From: Candidatus Accumulibacter aalborgensis
Lineage (GTDB): Bacteria > Pseudomonadota > Gammaproteobacteria > Burkholderiales > Rhodocyclaceae
DNA length: 64,000 nt
Direction: 5' to 3'
Assembly: GCF_900089955.1 (NCBI RefSeq)
Contig: NZ_FLQX01000095.1
Location: 1-64,000, forward strand
Part shown: one piece after another, positions 30,662 to 41,964 of the stretch
Layout: the number at the start of each line of letters is the position of its first letter
Numbering within the stretch: the first letter of the stretch is position 1
Translations under genes and position numbers: made by a program
The notes under the pieces: generated by a model
Databases searched by the model: none
Told to the model about the DNA's origin: nothing
The model's input: the letters and a program-made list of their open reading frames with translations, nothing else

Positions 30662-31462
30662 CTAACTGATCCAGGCGGGTTGTCGACCGGTACCCTCGGA
30701 GAGGGTAAGGACTTCGTAGCCGGTCTCGGTGACCAGGATGGTGTGCTCCCACTGCGCGGACAGACTATGATCCTTGGTGACGATGGTCCAGCCGTCGGCC
30801 ATGGTCCGGATCGCTGCCTTGCCGGCATTGATCATCGGCTCGATGGTAAAAACCATGCCGCTCTGCAGTCGGACGCCGGTGTGCGGTCGGCCATAGTGAA
30901 GGACCTGTGGCTCTTCGTGGAATTTGGCGCCGATACCGTGTCCGCAGAATTCGCGGACTACCGAATAGCCGGATTTCTCTGCGTGCTGCTGAATCGCATG
31001 GCCAATGTCGCCGAGGTGCGCGCCGGCCCTGACCTGCACGATGCCCAGCCAGAGGCATTCAAAGGTCACTTCGCAAAGCCGCCGCGCCTGAACAGAGGTC
31101 TCGCCGACCTGAAACATGCGGCTGCTGTCGCCATGGTAGCCATCGGCGATCACGGTGACATCGAGATTGACGATGTCGCCGTTCTTCAGTTGTCGATCAC
31201 CGGGCACGCCATGGCAGACCTGGTGGTTGACCGAGGAGCAGATCGATTTCGGATACGGCCTGTAGCCCGGTGGTGCGTAGTTCAAGGGCGCCGGAATGCA
31301 ACCCTGAACATTCACGATGTAGTCGTGGCAGAGTTGATCGAGCTCGCCGGTGGTGATTCCTGATTTCACGTAGGGAGCGATGTAGTCGAGCACCTCGGCC
31401 GTAAGGCGGCCTGCGACGCGCATTCTCTCGATTTCTTGGGTGGACTTGGTGGTAATGCTCAT
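30662..31462 (-). CDS. map: Methionine aminopeptidase, type I
   Basis: Map removes the initiator methionine from nascent proteins. The 266-residue enzyme shows the five metal ligands of the pita-bread fold. These are Asp in IVNLDVTV, Asp in YHGDSSRMF, His in FCGHGIGAKFHEEP, Glu in FTIEPMI and Glu in WEHTILVTE. It begins MSITTKSTQEIERMRVAGRL as in type I enzymes. It is divergent from rpsB, an arrangement conserved in many proteobacteria, and is followed at once by glnD on the same strand. Confidence 0.97.
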   Translation of the reverse strand: MSITTKSTQEIERMRVAGRLTAEVLDYIAPYVKSGITTGELDQLCHDYIVNVQGCIPAPLNYAPPGYRPYPKSICSSVNHQVCHGVPGDRQLKNGDIVNLDVTVIADGYHGDSSRMFQVGETSVQARRLCEVTFECLWLGIVQVRAGAHLGDIGHAIQQHAEKSGYSVVREFCGHGIGAKFHEEPQVLHYGRPHTGVRLQSGMVFTIEPMINAGKAAIRTMADGWTIVTKDHSLSAQWEHTILVTETGYEVLTLSEGTGRQPAWIS

Positions 31463-31810
31463 GGTTTGAGGCCTGCGCCAGGGTGAAGATGAGCAAGGAT
31501 AAAGGAAGCGAACCGCTTAGGCAATTTGACCCGCGGTGTGTGCGGCGTGTACCATCCCCGCCTCGAACAGTCGCCAATGAGGCCAACGAATGGCGTCCAG
31601 ATTGGAATTCGGCTGGTCTTTGATGGTACTATCGCCCACTTTTCCTGGCCTGGGTCAGCGAAAAGAAACGAGCGTGCCCTTGGGGTGCGCAGGGCGCGCC
31701 GGCGAGGCACGCCCCATTACGCACATTCGCCTGTTCAAGGGTGCTGGCCAGTATGGCCGGCTGTAGGTGGGCGGATGGTGGTCCAACCCTGATATTGAGA
31801 GCAAAAACAT
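31463..31810. other. Divergent promoter region between map and rpsB
   Basis: No gene is seen. The stretch must carry promoters for map (minus) and rpsB (plus). TGGTACTAT at about 31624-31632 has the form of an extended -10 for rpsB, but the nearest TTGGAA is 19 bases further upstream, longer than ideal. The roughly 180 bases between it and the rpsB ATG may hold an S2-controlled leader; I cannot define its structure by eye. Confidence 0.35.
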
Positions 31811-32554
31811 ATGTCCACAACGATGCGTCAGATGCTTGAGGCCGGTGTCCATTTCGGTCATCAGACACGATTCTGGAATCCCAAGATGGCGCCCTATATT
31901 TTCGGCGCCCGCAACAAGATTCACATTGTAAACCTTGAACAGACGCTGGCTAGATACAACGAGGCGATGACCTTCGTGCGCAAGCTGTCGGCCAACAAGG
32001 GCAACATCCTGTTTGTGTCCACCAAGCGCCAGGCGCGCGAGATCATGGCCGAGGAAGCGACACGCTGCGCTTCGCCGTATGTCGAACAGCGTTGGCTGGG
32101 CGGCATGCTGACGAACTTCAAGACCATCAAGCAGTCGATCAAGCGCCTCAAGGACCTGGAAGCGATGTCCGAAGATGGTTCTCTTGCACGACTCGGCAAG
32201 AAAGAGGCGCTGATGATGACGCGCGAGCTTGAGAAGATGCACAAGTCGATCGGTGGCATCAAGGAAATGGCCGCATTGCCGGACGCGCTCTTCGTGATTG
32301 ACGTGGGTTACCACAAGATTGCGATCACCGAAGCCAACAAGCTGGGTATTCCGGTGGTGGCCGTGGTCGATACCAACCATTCCCCGAACGGCGTCGACTA
32401 CGTCATTCCGGGCAACGATGACTCGTCACGTGCGATTCGCCTGTACGCCCGCGGTGTGGCTGATGCCGTGCTTGAAGGCCGCAGTCAGTTTGTCGAGGAG
32501 ATCCTCGATGCCGTTTCAGGCGACGAGTTTATTGAAGAAGCCGACGACGAATGA
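31811..32554 (+). CDS. rpsB: 30S ribosomal protein S2
   Basis: S2 is assembled late onto the 30S subunit and needs S1 contacts. The 247-residue protein starts [20 protein letters not shown]. It carries [25 protein letters not shown], the [13 protein letters not shown] signature and [26 protein letters not shown], all hallmarks of bacterial S2. It ends in an acidic tail. tsf follows, as in most bacteria. Confidence 0.98.
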   Translation: MSTTMRQMLEAGVHFGHQTRFWNPKMAPYIFGARNKIHIVNLEQTLARYNEAMTFVRKLSANKGNILFVSTKRQAREIMAEEATRCASPYVEQRWLGGMLTNFKTIKQSIKRLKDLEAMSEDGSLARLGKKEALMMTRELEKMHKSIGGIKEMAALPDALFVIDVGYHKIAITEANKLGIPVVAVVDTNHSPNGVDYVIPGNDDSSRAIRLYARGVADAVLEGRSQFVEEILDAVSGDEFIEEADDE

Positions 32555-32691
32555 CCGACGACGTTTCTGGCCATCGGTGACGGCGGTAGCCTTCGGCGAG
32601 CGGGTTTGAGTGGAGTGGAGTTGAGTTGTCTTGAACGTGTTGAGTGAGGCTCGGCCCGCACTGCGGGTCGGGTTCGCAAGTGGAGAATGAA

Positions 32692-33588
32692 ATGGCGGAA
32701 ATTACCGCAAGTATGGTCAAAGAGTTGCGCGAAAGAACCGACGCGCCGATGATGGAATGTAAGAGAGCGCTGACCGAGTCAGGCGGCGACATCAGCAAGG
32801 CCGAAGAAATCCTGCGCGTCAAGCTCGGTTCCAAAGCCAGCAAGGCAGCGAGTCGCATCACCGCCGAGGGTGTCGTGGCGATTCACCTGTCTGAAGACGG
32901 CAAGGTCGGGGCCATTATCGAGGTCAACTGTGAAACCGATTTCGTCGCCAAAAACGATGATTTTCTGACGCTGGCCCGTGAGTGCGCAGCGCTCGTCGCT
33001 GTGCATGACCCTGCCGACGTCGCAGCCCTGGCGGCTTTGCCGATGGGCGAGGGCACTGTAGAGTCGAGTCGCATGGCTCTGGTCGGCAGAATCGGCGAGA
33101 ATTTGTCGATTCGTCGCTTCGCCCGCAAGGCCAGCGAAGGAAAGCTCGCTTCCTATATCCATGGCGGTGCCAAGATCGGCGTTCTGGTCGAGCGCATCGG
33201 TGGTGACGATCAAGTAGGCAAAGACCTGGCCATGCACATCGCCGCGGCCAAGCCGAAAGCGCTCGATTCAACCGGCGTCGCCGCCGACCTGATCGAGACC
33301 GAGCGTCGTATTGCGATCGAAAAAGCGAGGGAAGCGGGAAAACCGGAAGCCATGATCGAAAAGATCGCTGACGGCACGGTACAGAAATTCCTCAACGAAG
33401 TCACCCTGATGGGTCAGGTCTTTGTCAAGGCCGAAGACGGCAAACAAACCATTGCCCAGTTGCTCAAGGCCAAAGGCGCTTCAGTTGCCGGCTTCACGCT
33501 GTTCGTGGTTGGCGAAGGCCTGGCCAAGCGGTCCAGCGACTTTGCCGCCGAAGTGGCTGCCCAGGCAGCCGCTGCTGCCCAGAAGTAG
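32692..33588 (+). CDS. tsf: Elongation factor Ts
   Basis: EF-Ts recycles EF-Tu from GDP to the GTP form. The 298-residue protein has the N-terminal UBA-like segment [20 protein letters not shown], the core [17 protein letters not shown] with the TDFV contact to EF-Tu, and VEPI-like dimer segments in the C-terminal half. It starts at ATG 32692 after GGAGAATGAA. The 137-base gap after rpsB includes a CCCGC/GCGGG hairpin about 25 bases before the start codon, which might influence its level. Confidence 0.97.
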   Translation: MAEITASMVKELRERTDAPMMECKRALTESGGDISKAEEILRVKLGSKASKAASRITAEGVVAIHLSEDGKVGAIIEVNCETDFVAKNDDFLTLARECAALVAVHDPADVAALAALPMGEGTVESSRMALVGRIGENLSIRRFARKASEGKLASYIHGGAKIGVLVERIGGDDQVGKDLAMHIAAAKPKALDSTGVAADLIETERRIAIEKAREAGKPEAMIEKIADGTVQKFLNEVTLMGQVFVKAEDGKQTIAQLLKAKGASVAGFTLFVVGEGLAKRSSDFAAEVAAQAAAAAQK

Positions 33589-33607
33589 GCCAGGGAGCCC
33601 GACACCG

Positions 33608-34330
33608 ATGGCCAATAACTCTCCGAGATACAAACGTATCCTGCTCAAGCTCTCCGGTGAAGCCCTCATGGGGGGGGATGCGTACGGCATAAATCGGCAA
33701 ACGATCACCGGCATCGTTGCCGAGATCAAGGCAGTGGTCGATTTGGGTGTGCAGGTCGGGGTGGTCATCGGTGGCGGCAACATCTTTCGTGGTGTGGTCC
33801 ATGCTGCGACGGGAATGGACCGTGCTCAGGCGGACTACATGGGCATGCTGGCCACAGTAATGAATGGTCTGGCGCTGCACGATGCGATGCGCGTAGCGGG
33901 AATGGTTTCACGTGTGCAGTCGGCGCTAAGTATCGAACAGGTCGTCGAGCCGTATATTCGCGGCAAGGCGATCCGCTACCTGGAACAGGGGCGGACCGTC
34001 ATCTTCGCGGGGGGGACCGGCAACCCCTTCTTTACCACCGATACGGCAGCCGCTTTGCGCGGTGCCGAGATCGGCGCCGAAATCGTGCTCAAAGCGACCA
34101 AGGTGGATGGTATTTATTCGGCCGACCCCAGGAAGGATCCGCTGGCCGTGCGTTATGACCGGATCAGCTTTGACGAGGCGATCGGGCAAAACCTGGGGGT
34201 CATGGACGCCACTGCTTTCGCGCTCTGTCGCGATCAGAAGTTGCCGATCAATGTCTTCTCGATTTTCAAGCCGGGGGCGTTGAAGCGGGTTACGATGGGT
34301 GAGAACGAAGGCACGCTGGTGTCTTGCTGA
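33608..34330 (+). CDS. pyrH: UMP kinase
   Basis: PyrH phosphorylates UMP to UDP and belongs to the amino-acid kinase fold, unrelated to eukaryotic UMP/CMP kinases. The 240-residue protein shows [63 protein letters not shown] and [16 protein letters not shown] 33608 lies 19 bases after tsf. The upstream extension of the frame overlaps tsf and is not kinase-like. The stop overlaps potential upstream starts of frr. Confidence 0.97.
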   Translation: MANNSPRYKRILLKLSGEALMGGDAYGINRQTITGIVAEIKAVVDLGVQVGVVIGGGNIFRGVVHAATGMDRAQADYMGMLATVMNGLALHDAMRVAGMVSRVQSALSIEQVVEPYIRGKAIRYLEQGRTVIFAGGTGNPFFTTDTAAALRGAEIGAEIVLKATKVDGIYSADPRKDPLAVRYDRISFDEAIGQNLGVMDATAFALCRDQKLPINVFSIFKPGALKRVTMGENEGTLVSC

Positions 34331-34341
34331 CGGAGATGGCG

Positions 34342-34902
34342 ATGGTCCTGGCAGATGTGAAGAAGGCTACTGAGAGAAAAATGGAAAAGTCACTTGAGGC
34401 GCTCAAGGCAGACTTGGCCAAGGTGCGAACCGGCCGTGCCCACACCGGCTTGCTCGACCACGTGCAGGTCGAGTATTACGGATCTCTGGTGCCGGTCAAC
34501 ACGGTGGCCAACGTCACCCTGATCGATGCCCGTACGCTCGGTGTCCAACCCTGGGAAAAGGGCATGGCAGCGAAGGTCGAAAAGGCGATTCGTGACTGTG
34601 ATCTGGGTCTCAATCCGGCCTCGCAGGGAGAGTTGATCCGTGTGCCCATGCCGCCGTTGACCGAGGCCAGGCGGCGGGATCTGATCAAGGTGGTCAAGGG
34701 TGAGGCCGAGGGCGCGAAGGTTGCGGTGCGCAACTTGCGGCGCGACGCCAACGCGACGCTCAAAGAGATGCTCAAGAACAAGGAGTGCTCGGAGGATGAC
34801 GAGCACCGTGCTCAGGATGAGGTCCAGAAGCTCACCGACCGCTACGTGGTCGAGATCGACAAGCTGCTCAGTCACAAGGAAACCGAATTGATGGCCATCT
34901 AG
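34342..34902 (+). CDS. frr: Ribosome recycling factor
   Basis: With EF-G, RRF splits the post-termination ribosome. The 186-residue protein starts [34 protein letters not shown], very close to the family N-terminus. The hinge region then shows [24 protein letters not shown], and it ends [22 protein letters not shown] 34342 is preferred over TTG 34324 and ATG 34336 because it gives the usual length. Confidence 0.97.
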   Translation: MVLADVKKATERKMEKSLEALKADLAKVRTGRAHTGLLDHVQVEYYGSLVPVNTVANVTLIDARTLGVQPWEKGMAAKVEKAIRDCDLGLNPASQGELIRVPMPPLTEARRRDLIKVVKGEAEGAKVAVRNLRRDANATLKEMLKNKECSEDDEHRAQDEVQKLTDRYVVEIDKLLSHKETELMAI

Positions 34903-34925
34903 CGGCTGCCGGGTGACCAGTCAGA

Positions 34926-35720
34926 ATGGCACACTTCGTCAGTTCCACTCGCGATATACCGGCAACCTCTGCGCTGCCGCGTCATGTGGCGATCATCATG
35001 GACGGCAACGGACGCTGGGCCAGGAAGCGCATGCTGCCGCGCTTTGCCGGGCACCATCGCGGGGTGGAAACGGTGCGTGCCACGGTCAGGGGGTGCCTCG
35101 AGCGCGGCATCGAGTATCTGACCCTCTTCGCTTTCAGTTCCGAGAACTGGCGCCGCCCGGAAGAGGAGGTTTCCGTGCTCATGCAGCTCTTCGTGCGCGC
35201 ACTGAAGGAGGAGGTCACCAAGATGCATCGCAACGGCGTACGCTTGCGAGTGGTCGGTGACCTGTCACGTTTCGATCCGGAGTTGCGGGCGCTGATCGAC
35301 GCTTCGGAGCAACGGACGGCGACCAACAAACGTTTGATTCTGACCATTGCCGCGAATTACGGCGGACGCTGGGACATCCTCCAGGCGGTCAACCGCGCTT
35401 TGCTCGGTCAGCCGAAGAAAAGCCGGGAATTGACCGAAGGCGATCTGGCTTCGCATCTGGCGATGAGTTATGCGCCCGAACCCGATCTGTTCATCCGTAC
35501 GGGTGGGGAGCAACGGATCAGCAACTTTCTTCTCTGGCAACTCGCGTATTCCGAGATCTACTTCACCGATGTCCTCTGGCCTGAGTTTGATGCGGCGGCT
35601 TTTTCTGCCGCGCTGCTTTCCTATCAGCAGCGCGAACGTCGCTTCGGGAGAACCAGTGAACAATTGCTGGCCAGTTCGCCACCTGTAGGTCCCCCGACCG
35701 GCACGCCGATAGATGCTTAA
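34926..35720 (+). CDS. uppS: Undecaprenyl diphosphate synthase
   Basis: UppS builds the C55 lipid carrier for peptidoglycan and LPS from isopentenyl diphosphate. The 264-residue protein has the cis-prenyltransferase signature [16 protein letters not shown] with catalytic Asp26, the [10 protein letters not shown] and [11 protein letters not shown] segments, and the C-terminal [23 protein letters not shown]. It overlaps cdsA by eight bases, coupling carrier-lipid and phospholipid synthesis. Confidence 0.97.
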   Translation: MAHFVSSTRDIPATSALPRHVAIIMDGNGRWARKRMLPRFAGHHRGVETVRATVRGCLERGIEYLTLFAFSSENWRRPEEEVSVLMQLFVRALKEEVTKMHRNGVRLRVVGDLSRFDPELRALIDASEQRTATNKRLILTIAANYGGRWDILQAVNRALLGQPKKSRELTEGDLASHLAMSYAPEPDLFIRTGGEQRISNFLLWQLAYSEIYFTDVLWPEFDAAAFSAALLSYQQRERRFGRTSEQLLASSPPVGPPTGTPIDA

Positions 35721-36549
35721 GACGCGGGTCATCACCGCGGTCTGTTTGTTTGCCGCTGTATCTTTCGCGCTCTTCTACCTGCCACCGGTGGGTTGGTTGA
35801 TGTTCGTTACCGGAGTAGCCGCCATTGCCGCCTGGGAGTGGGGCGCGCTGATGCGCCTTGGCGGGTCGGCACGAATCTTTCTTGGCGTCATGCTGGTCAT
35901 CTTGTGTGCGCTATTCGCCGCTGTCGAACCGGCCGCGGTCGGCCTCGGAGAGGGCTTCAGCGAGTCGGCCTGGCGTGTCGGCGCGCTTCTCTACCTGCCA
36001 GCGGCGGTTTTCTGGCTGTTGGTCGTGCCGATCTGGCTGCAACGGCGCTGGGTCCTGTCTCACGCTGGAGTCGGCCTGGCCACCGGCGCCGTGCTCATCC
36101 TGCCCGCCTGGCTGGCCCTGGTGCAACTGCGGCAAGTGGGCGCGCTGGCCTTGCTGGCGATCATGGGCGTCGTCTGGGTGGCCGACATTGGCGCCTATTT
36201 TGCCGGACGAAGTCTGGGCAAACACAAGCTGGCGCCGAATATCAGCCCCGGCAAGACATGGGAAGGTGCCATTGGCGGCGGCGTCGCGGTACTCGCCTAC
36301 GGCGTGTCGTTGGCAGCGAAACTGCCGGCGATACTGGCCGGCAACCTTGGTCTGTTGCTGCTGACCCTGGTCCTGCTGACGGCGATCAGCATCCTTGGCG
36401 ATCTCTTCGAGTCGATGCTCAAGCGCCAGGCGGGGCTTAAGGATAGTAGCAAGGTGTTGCCCGGTCACGGCGGCGTACTGGACCGTATCGACAGCCTCAC
36501 CTCAACGCTCCCGCTGGTGGCCCTGCTTTGGCTCGTGACGCTGCGCTGA
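35713..36549 (+). CDS. cdsA: Phosphatidate cytidylyltransferase
   Basis: CdsA makes CDP-diacylglycerol from phosphatidic acid and CTP in the inner membrane. The 278-residue protein has about eight hydrophobic segments. Its C-terminal signature runs from [17 protein letters not shown] through [19 protein letters not shown] to [13 protein letters not shown], holding the metal-binding aspartates. It overlaps dxr by one base. A second CdsA-like gene (47510) with the same signature lies in the ynb-type island. Confidence 0.96.
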   Translation: MLKTRVITAVCLFAAVSFALFYLPPVGWLMFVTGVAAIAAWEWGALMRLGGSARIFLGVMLVILCALFAAVEPAAVGLGEGFSESAWRVGALLYLPAAVFWLLVVPIWLQRRWVLSHAGVGLATGAVLILPAWLALVQLRQVGALALLAIMGVVWVADIGAYFAGRSLGKHKLAPNISPGKTWEGAIGGGVAVLAYGVSLAAKLPAILAGNLGLLLLTLVLLTAISILGDLFESMLKRQAGLKDSSKVLPGHGGVLDRIDSLTSTLPLVALLWLVTLR

Positions 36550-37745
36550 TGGCCTCGGTGAGCCATCTCACGATCCTTGGGTCAACGGGGTCCATTGGGG
36601 TGAATACTCTGGATGTGGTTCGCCGCCACCGGCAGCGCTATCGGATCGTCGCTCTTTGCGCGCACCGTCAGGTGGCCCGCCTCTTCGACCAGTGCCTCGA
36701 GTTCGAGCCGCGCTATGCAGTCGTTGGCGACGCGTCTCTGGCAGCCGATCTCGCAGCCCGACTGTTGGCTGCCGGCTGCCGGACCGAAGTCGCGCACGGT
36801 CCCGAGGCGCTAGTGCGCATGGTGGAACTGCCGGAAGTGGATTCGGTGATGGCCGCAATCGTCGGTGGTGCCGGCTTGCCACCTGCCCTGGCCGCCGCGC
36901 TGGCTGGCAAGAAGATCCTGCTGGCGAACAAGGAAGCCCTGGTCATGGCCGGTGCGCTTTTCATGCGTGCCGTGAGCGAGAGTGGCGCCACCCTGCTGCC
37001 CATCGACAGCGAGCACAACGCCATTTTTCAGTCCCTGCCAAGCGACTATGCAGGCGATCCGGCGGACAGCGGCGTCCTCGGGCTCTTTCTCACGGCGTCT
37101 GGTGGCCCGTTTCGAACGATGGCGCTCGCCGATCTAGAGGCAGTGACACCCGAGCAGGCCTGCGCCCATCCCAACTGGGTCATGGGACGAAAGATATCGG
37201 TCGATTCCGCGACGATGATGAACAAGGGGTTGGAGGTTATCGAGGCGCACTGGCTGTTCAACGTTGCCGCCGACAGAATCCAGGTAGTGATCCATCCCGA
37301 GAGTGTGATCCACTCGCTGGTTCAATATGCCGATGGCTCGGTGATCGCGCAACTGGGCAACCCGGACATGCGCACGCCGATCGCCCACGCACTGGCCTAC
37401 CCGCAGCGCATTGCGGCAGGCGTTGAGCCACTCGATCTTTACAGCGTCGCAGCACTGCATTTCGAGCGGCCCGACCTTGAGCGTTTTCCGTGCCTGGCTC
37501 TGGCTTTTCGCGCGCTCAGCGATGGCGGGTGCGCCCCGACGACGCTGAATGCGGCCAACGAAGTGGCCGTGCAGGCGTTTCTTGATCGCCGCATCGCCTT
37601 CACGGCGATTCCCGAGGTCATTGCACGCGTCCTGGATCAAGTGCCTCCGGGCCGGACTCCCTGTTCGCTGGCGGAAGTCCTGACCGCCGATCAGCAGGCG
37701 CGCGAAGCTGCCGAGCAGCTCACGGCCCAATGGGTGCGACGATGA
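36549..37745 (+). CDS. dxr: 1-deoxy-D-xylulose-5-phosphate reductoisomerase
   Basis: Dxr makes MEP, the first committed intermediate of the non-mevalonate isoprenoid route, which supplies UppS. The 398-residue protein has the NADPH loop [24 protein letters not shown], the metal and substrate site [10 protein letters not shown], and [21 protein letters not shown]. The start ATG shares one base with the cdsA stop. The stop overlaps rseP by four bases. Confidence 0.97.
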   Translation: MASVSHLTILGSTGSIGVNTLDVVRRHRQRYRIVALCAHRQVARLFDQCLEFEPRYAVVGDASLAADLAARLLAAGCRTEVAHGPEALVRMVELPEVDSVMAAIVGGAGLPPALAAALAGKKILLANKEALVMAGALFMRAVSESGATLLPIDSEHNAIFQSLPSDYAGDPADSGVLGLFLTASGGPFRTMALADLEAVTPEQACAHPNWVMGRKISVDSATMMNKGLEVIEAHWLFNVAADRIQVVIHPESVIHSLVQYADGSVIAQLGNPDMRTPIAHALAYPQRIAAGVEPLDLYSVAALHFERPDLERFPCLALAFRALSDGGCAPTTLNAANEVAVQAFLDRRIAFTAIPEVIARVLDQVPPGRTPCSLAEVLTADQQAREAAEQLTAQWVRR

Positions 37746-39109
37746 GTGGCTTCCTCTACTACCTGGTCGCGTTCGCCCTGGCGCTGGGGATTCTTGTCGT
37801 GGTACACGAGTTCGGACACTATCTCGCGGCCTGCTGGGCAGGGGTCAAGGTCTTGCGCTTTTCCGTCGGCTTCGGGCGTCCGCTATGGGCCAAGCGCCTG
37901 GGCCCGGATGGTACCGAGTGGGCCATCGGTGCGTTCCCGCTCGGCGGTTATGTCAAGATGCTTGACGAGCGTGAGGGCGAAGTTCCAGCCGAGGATGCGC
38001 ATCGCAGTTTCAATCGGCAGCCGGTGCTACGACGGATGGCCATCGTCGCCGCGGGTCCGCTGGCCAATTTTCTGTTGGCGGTCCTCCTGTATTGGGCTCT
38101 GTTCTGGCACGGCACGGACGAATTCAAGCCTGTTCTCGGTACGCCGACTGCGGCGAGTCCGGCCGCCGCCGCTGGATTCGAGAATGGCGAGATGGTGCTC
38201 AAGGTTGCCGGGGAAGCCGTGCAGACCTGGCAGGAGATGCGCTGGGTCTTGCTGCAACGGGCTGCCGACGAGGACGAGGTTGCGCTCGAAGTGCTCAACC
38301 CGCGCCACGAGATAGCGATCCGCCGCCTTGATGTGTCGTCGGTTCGACAGTCGGGTTGGCAAGGCGATGCGCTGGACCGGCTCGGGCTGGGGCTCTTCCG
38401 TCCCCGCTTGCGTCCCGTGCTCGGCAGGGTCAACGCGAACAGCGCTGCAGCCCTTGCCGGTCTGCGTGCCGGAGACGAGATTGTCGCTATCGACGACCAG
38501 GCGATCGACCATTGGGCGGAGGTGGTGGCGACCATTCGCAAGTCCCCGGGGAAAGCGCTGGTCCTGGACGTCGTGCGCGCCAGCGAGCGACTCTCGATAG
38601 AGGTAACGCCGCTCGCTGTCGACGAGCAGGGACGAGAGATTGGTCGAATCGGTGCAGCGGTCAGCGACAGTGGTCAGGCGCGGGCCGAAATGATGATTCG
38701 CGTCAGCTACGGCCCCGTTTCGGCACTGGGCAAGGCGGTCGCCGAGACTTGGGACAAGTCGGCGTTCACGCTGTTGATGATTGGCAAGATGATCACTGGC
38801 GAGGTTTCTTGGCGAAACATCAGCGGGCCGGTGACCATCGCCGACTACGCCGGACAGTCGGCGAGACTGGGAATCAACTACTACCTCAAGTTTCTTGCTC
38901 TGGTCAGCATCAGCCTGGGTGTCCTTAATCTGCTGCCGATCCCGATTCTGGATGGCGGGCATTTGTTGTACTATCTCGTCGAAATCATCAAGCGTGGGCC
39001 GGTTTCCGAGAAAACCATGGAGATCGGCCAGCAAATCGGCCTGGCGCTCCTGCTCATGCTTATGGCGTTTGCCTTTTACAACGACATCAATCGATTATTT
39101 TCCGGCTGA
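37742..39109 (+). CDS. rseP: Intramembrane zinc protease RseP
   Basis: RseP is a site-2 protease that cuts anti-sigma factors and signal-peptide remnants within the inner membrane. The 455-residue protein has the catalytic HEFGH (residues 22-26) in the first membrane segment. Two PDZ domains follow (the second around [22 protein letters not shown]), and the C-terminal metal ligand motif is [13 protein letters not shown]. It is coupled to dxr by an ATGA overlap and precedes bamA, the usual arrangement linking envelope stress and outer-membrane assembly. Confidence 0.96.
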   Translation: MSGFLYYLVAFALALGILVVVHEFGHYLAACWAGVKVLRFSVGFGRPLWAKRLGPDGTEWAIGAFPLGGYVKMLDEREGEVPAEDAHRSFNRQPVLRRMAIVAAGPLANFLLAVLLYWALFWHGTDEFKPVLGTPTAASPAAAAGFENGEMVLKVAGEAVQTWQEMRWVLLQRAADEDEVALEVLNPRHEIAIRRLDVSSVRQSGWQGDALDRLGLGLFRPRLRPVLGRVNANSAAALAGLRAGDEIVAIDDQAIDHWAEVVATIRKSPGKALVLDVVRASERLSIEVTPLAVDEQGREIGRIGAAVSDSGQARAEMMIRVSYGPVSALGKAVAETWDKSAFTLLMIGKMITGEVSWRNISGPVTIADYAGQSARLGINYYLKFLALVSISLGVLNLLPIPILDGGHLLYYLVEIIKRGPVSEKTMEIGQQIGLALLLMLMAFAFYNDINRLFSG

Positions 39110-39113
39110 GTTC

Positions 39114-41411
39114 ATGAAGAAAAACCTGCTCGCAGGTCTGGTGGCGATGCTCTTTGTCTCCGGCGCGACCGCCATGGAGCCGTTCACGGTCAAGGATATC
39201 CGCGTCGAAGGAATCCAACGGGTCGAGGCCGGGACCGTTTTCAGCTACCTGCCCGTCAAAGTCGGCGATACGATGAATGACGAAAAGGCCGCACAGGCGA
39301 TCAAGACCTTGTTCGCAACTGGTTTTTTCAAGGATGTCCGGATTGAAATTGCCGGTGACGTGCTCATCGTCGTGCTCGAAGAGCGCCCGGCGATTGCGCA
39401 GATCGACTTTGTCGGGCTGAAGGAGTTTGAGAAGGATCAGTTGCTCAAGGGCCTGAAGGAGGTGGGTATCTCCATCTCGCGCACCTTTGACCGGGCCACT
39501 CTTGAGAAGGCAGAGCAGGAGCTGAAGCGCCAGTATCTGTCGCGCGGCAGGTACGCGGTGACCATCACGACGACGATCACGCCGCTGGATCGCAACCGGG
39601 TGGCGATCAACTTCAATATTGACGAGGGCGAGGCAGCCAAGATCAGGCAGATCAACATCGTTGGCGCACAGGCTTTCAAGGAAAAGGACCTGGTTGCCGT
39701 GATGCAACTCAGGACGCCCAACTGGATCAGTTGGTATACCAAGAGTGATCAGTATTCGAAACAGAAGCTTTCCGCCGACCTTGAAACGCTGCGCTCGTAT
39801 TACCTCGATCGCGGCTATCTGGAATTCAGCGTCGAGTCGACCCAGGTATCGATCAGTGCGGACAAGAAGGACATCTATATCACGGTCAGCATCAACGAGG
39901 GCGAGCGCTATCAGGTCTCCTCGGTGAAACTGGCGGGTGACCTGATGCTCTCCGAAGAAGAGTTCAGGAAGGCGGTCAAGATCAAGGCCGGTGATGTTTT
40001 CTCTCGTGAAAAACTCAATGAGAGCACCAAGGCAATCAGCGACAAACTCGGCGCGCAAGGCTACGCCTTTGCCAACGTGAACGCGGCTCCGGAAGTCGAC
40101 AAGGAAAAGCGGCAGGTCGCCTTCACCATCTTCGTCGATCCGGGCAAGCGAGCCTATGTTCGGCGGATCAACATCACCGGTAACACAAAAACCCGTGACG
40201 AAGTGATCCGTCAGGAAATGCGGCAGATGGAAGGGGCCTGGTATGACGCCGACCGCGTCACGGCATCACGTGAGAGGATAGACCGGACAGGTTACTTTGC
40301 CGAGGTCAACGTGGAAACGCCGCCTGTACCGGGGAGCATCGATCTGGTTGATGTGAACGTCAATGTGACTGAAAAATCGACCGGCAACATCTCGATCGGA
40401 GCCGGTTACTCGAGTTCGGAAAAACTGATCCTCTCCGGTTCGATCTCGCAATCGAACATTTTTGGCAGCGGCAAGTTCCTCTCCCTGCAGGTGAACACCG
40501 GCAAGTTGAACCGCACGCTGGGAATCAACTACACCAATCCGTATTTCACGGTTGACGGCATCAGTCAGGGCTTCGACCTCTACGACCGGAAGCTCAACCC
40601 GACCTCGCTCGGCTATGCCTTCCAGTCGCACTCGGTCGGTGGCGGGATCCGCTTTGGCTATCCGATCGACGAAAAGGAAACGCTCAGTTTTGGCCTGGCG
40701 GTCGATCAGACGACGATCGACATCACCCCGGTCACGGTCTCGACGCCACCCCAGTACATCAAGTTCCAGCTCGAGCACGGCGACTCGAACATCACGCTGC
40801 CGGCAACCGTCTCGTGGACCAAGGATACCAGGAACAGCGCGATCTATACGACCAGCGGCGGCATTCACCGTGCCGGGGTCGAGCTCGCGGTTCCCGGTGT
40901 GGACCTGACTTTCTATCGGCTCACCTACCAGTACCAACAGTACTTTCCGCTTACCAGAGACCTGGTGCTGATGGTCAACGCCGAACTCGGCTATGCGAAT
41001 GGTTTGCAGGGGCAGTCCCTGCCGTTCTACAAGAACTTCTACGCCGGCGGTGCCAACTCGGTGCGGGGTTACGACACCGCCAGTCTTGGCCCGGTCGACC
41101 CCTTGTATCCCGATACGCGGCTCGGTGGGACGCGCAAGGCAGTGTTCAATGCCGAGATCCTGATGCCATTTCCCGGGCTGGACAAGGCGTTTCGCTTCGG
41201 CCCGTTCTTCGACGCCGGCAACGTGTTTACGGACAACAATTCGACCCCTTCCTATACCTACGCCAAGGAAGGGTTGCGCTATTCGGCTGGTCTGACCGCG
41301 GCCTGGATTTCGCCGCTAGGGCCTTTGAAATTCAGTTATGGACAGCCGATCAACGAGCAAAGTAATGATAAGATCCAGAAGTTCCAGTTCCAGCTTGGAA
41401 CAACCTTTTGA
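39114..41411 (+). CDS. bamA: Outer membrane protein assembly factor BamA
   Basis: BamA folds and inserts beta-barrel proteins into the outer membrane. The 765-residue precursor has a signal peptide (MKKNLLAGLVAMLFVSGATA, cut likely before MEPF). Five POTRA domains follow, starting FTVKDIRVEGIQRVEAGTVF and repeating through INITGNTKTRDEVIRQEM. The C-terminal Omp85 barrel contains the conserved NSVRGYDTASLGP and ends with the aromatic FQFQLGTTF signature. ATG 39114 is four bases after the rseP stop. skp follows. Confidence 0.97.
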   Translation: MKKNLLAGLVAMLFVSGATAMEPFTVKDIRVEGIQRVEAGTVFSYLPVKVGDTMNDEKAAQAIKTLFATGFFKDVRIEIAGDVLIVVLEERPAIAQIDFVGLKEFEKDQLLKGLKEVGISISRTFDRATLEKAEQELKRQYLSRGRYAVTITTTITPLDRNRVAINFNIDEGEAAKIRQINIVGAQAFKEKDLVAVMQLRTPNWISWYTKSDQYSKQKLSADLETLRSYYLDRGYLEFSVESTQVSISADKKDIYITVSINEGERYQVSSVKLAGDLMLSEEEFRKAVKIKAGDVFSREKLNESTKAISDKLGAQGYAFANVNAAPEVDKEKRQVAFTIFVDPGKRAYVRRINITGNTKTRDEVIRQEMRQMEGAWYDADRVTASRERIDRTGYFAEVNVETPPVPGSIDLVDVNVNVTEKSTGNISIGAGYSSSEKLILSGSISQSNIFGSGKFLSLQVNTGKLNRTLGINYTNPYFTVDGISQGFDLYDRKLNPTSLGYAFQSHSVGGGIRFGYPIDEKETLSFGLAVDQTTIDITPVTVSTPPQYIKFQLEHGDSNITLPATVSWTKDTRNSAIYTTSGGIHRAGVELAVPGVDLTFYRLTYQYQQYFPLTRDLVLMVNAELGYANGLQGQSLPFYKNFYAGGANSVRGYDTASLGPVDPLYPDTRLGGTRKAVFNAEILMPFPGLDKAFRFGPFFDAGNVFTDNNSTPSYTYAKEGLRYSAGLTAAWISPLGPLKFSYGQPINEQSNDKIQKFQFQLGTTF

Positions 41412-41426
41412 TCTGGGAGAATTAGT

Positions 41427-41945
41427 TTGAAGACGAAAATTGCCATGCTGCTGGTGGCGTTGATGGCCTCTTTGCCGCTGTCCTATGCGTCGGCGGTGGA
41501 ACCACTGAAGATCGGTTACGTCAATACCCAGCGTCTTTTTCGTGACGCACCGGCGGCGGTCAGGGCGGCGAAGAAGATCGAGCAGGAATTCTCCAAGCGC
41601 GACCAGGACCTGCAGCGTCTGGCCAAACAGGTTCAGGGCCTGCAGGAATCGCTAGAGAAGAATGGTCTGACGATGAACGAGCCGGAACGCCGGGCCAAAG
41701 AGAAGGACCTTGGCGAGATGTCGAGGGAGTTTCAACGCAAGCAACGCGAGTTCCGCGAGGATCTGAATCTGCGCCAGAATGAAGAAAACGCCGCGATCAT
41801 AGAAAAAGCCAACAAGGCGATCAAGCAACTCGCTGAAAGCGAGAAGTACGACCTGATCGTCCAGGATGTGGTTTGGGTCAGCCCGAAGCTCGACATCACC
41901 GACAAGGTCGTCAAGGCGCTGTCCGATTCCAAGGACGTAAAATAA
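41427..41945 (+). CDS. skp: Periplasmic chaperone Skp/OmpH
   Basis: Skp is a trimeric chaperone that carries unfolded outer-membrane proteins through the periplasm to BamA. The 172-residue protein has a signal peptide (KIAMLLVALMASLPLSYASA), the IGYVNTQRLF core strand, and a long charged coiled-coil region (about residues 45-130). A C-terminal strand (YDLIVQDVVWVSPKLDIT) closes the body domain. Translation starts at TTG 41427 behind GGGAGA; the next ATG would remove the basic N-terminus of the signal peptide. Confidence 0.92.
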   Translation: MKTKIAMLLVALMASLPLSYASAVEPLKIGYVNTQRLFRDAPAAVRAAKKIEQEFSKRDQDLQRLAKQVQGLQESLEKNGLTMNEPERRAKEKDLGEMSREFQRKQREFREDLNLRQNEENAAIIEKANKAIKQLAESEKYDLIVQDVVWVSPKLDITDKVVKALSDSKDVK

Positions 41946-41964
41946 TCCCGGCCCGCTCGACAGA

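Noticed and set aside
32665-32690. Hairpin before tsf as a terminator
   Set aside because: The stem is only about five base pairs and no T-run follows; rpsB and tsf are normally cotranscribed.
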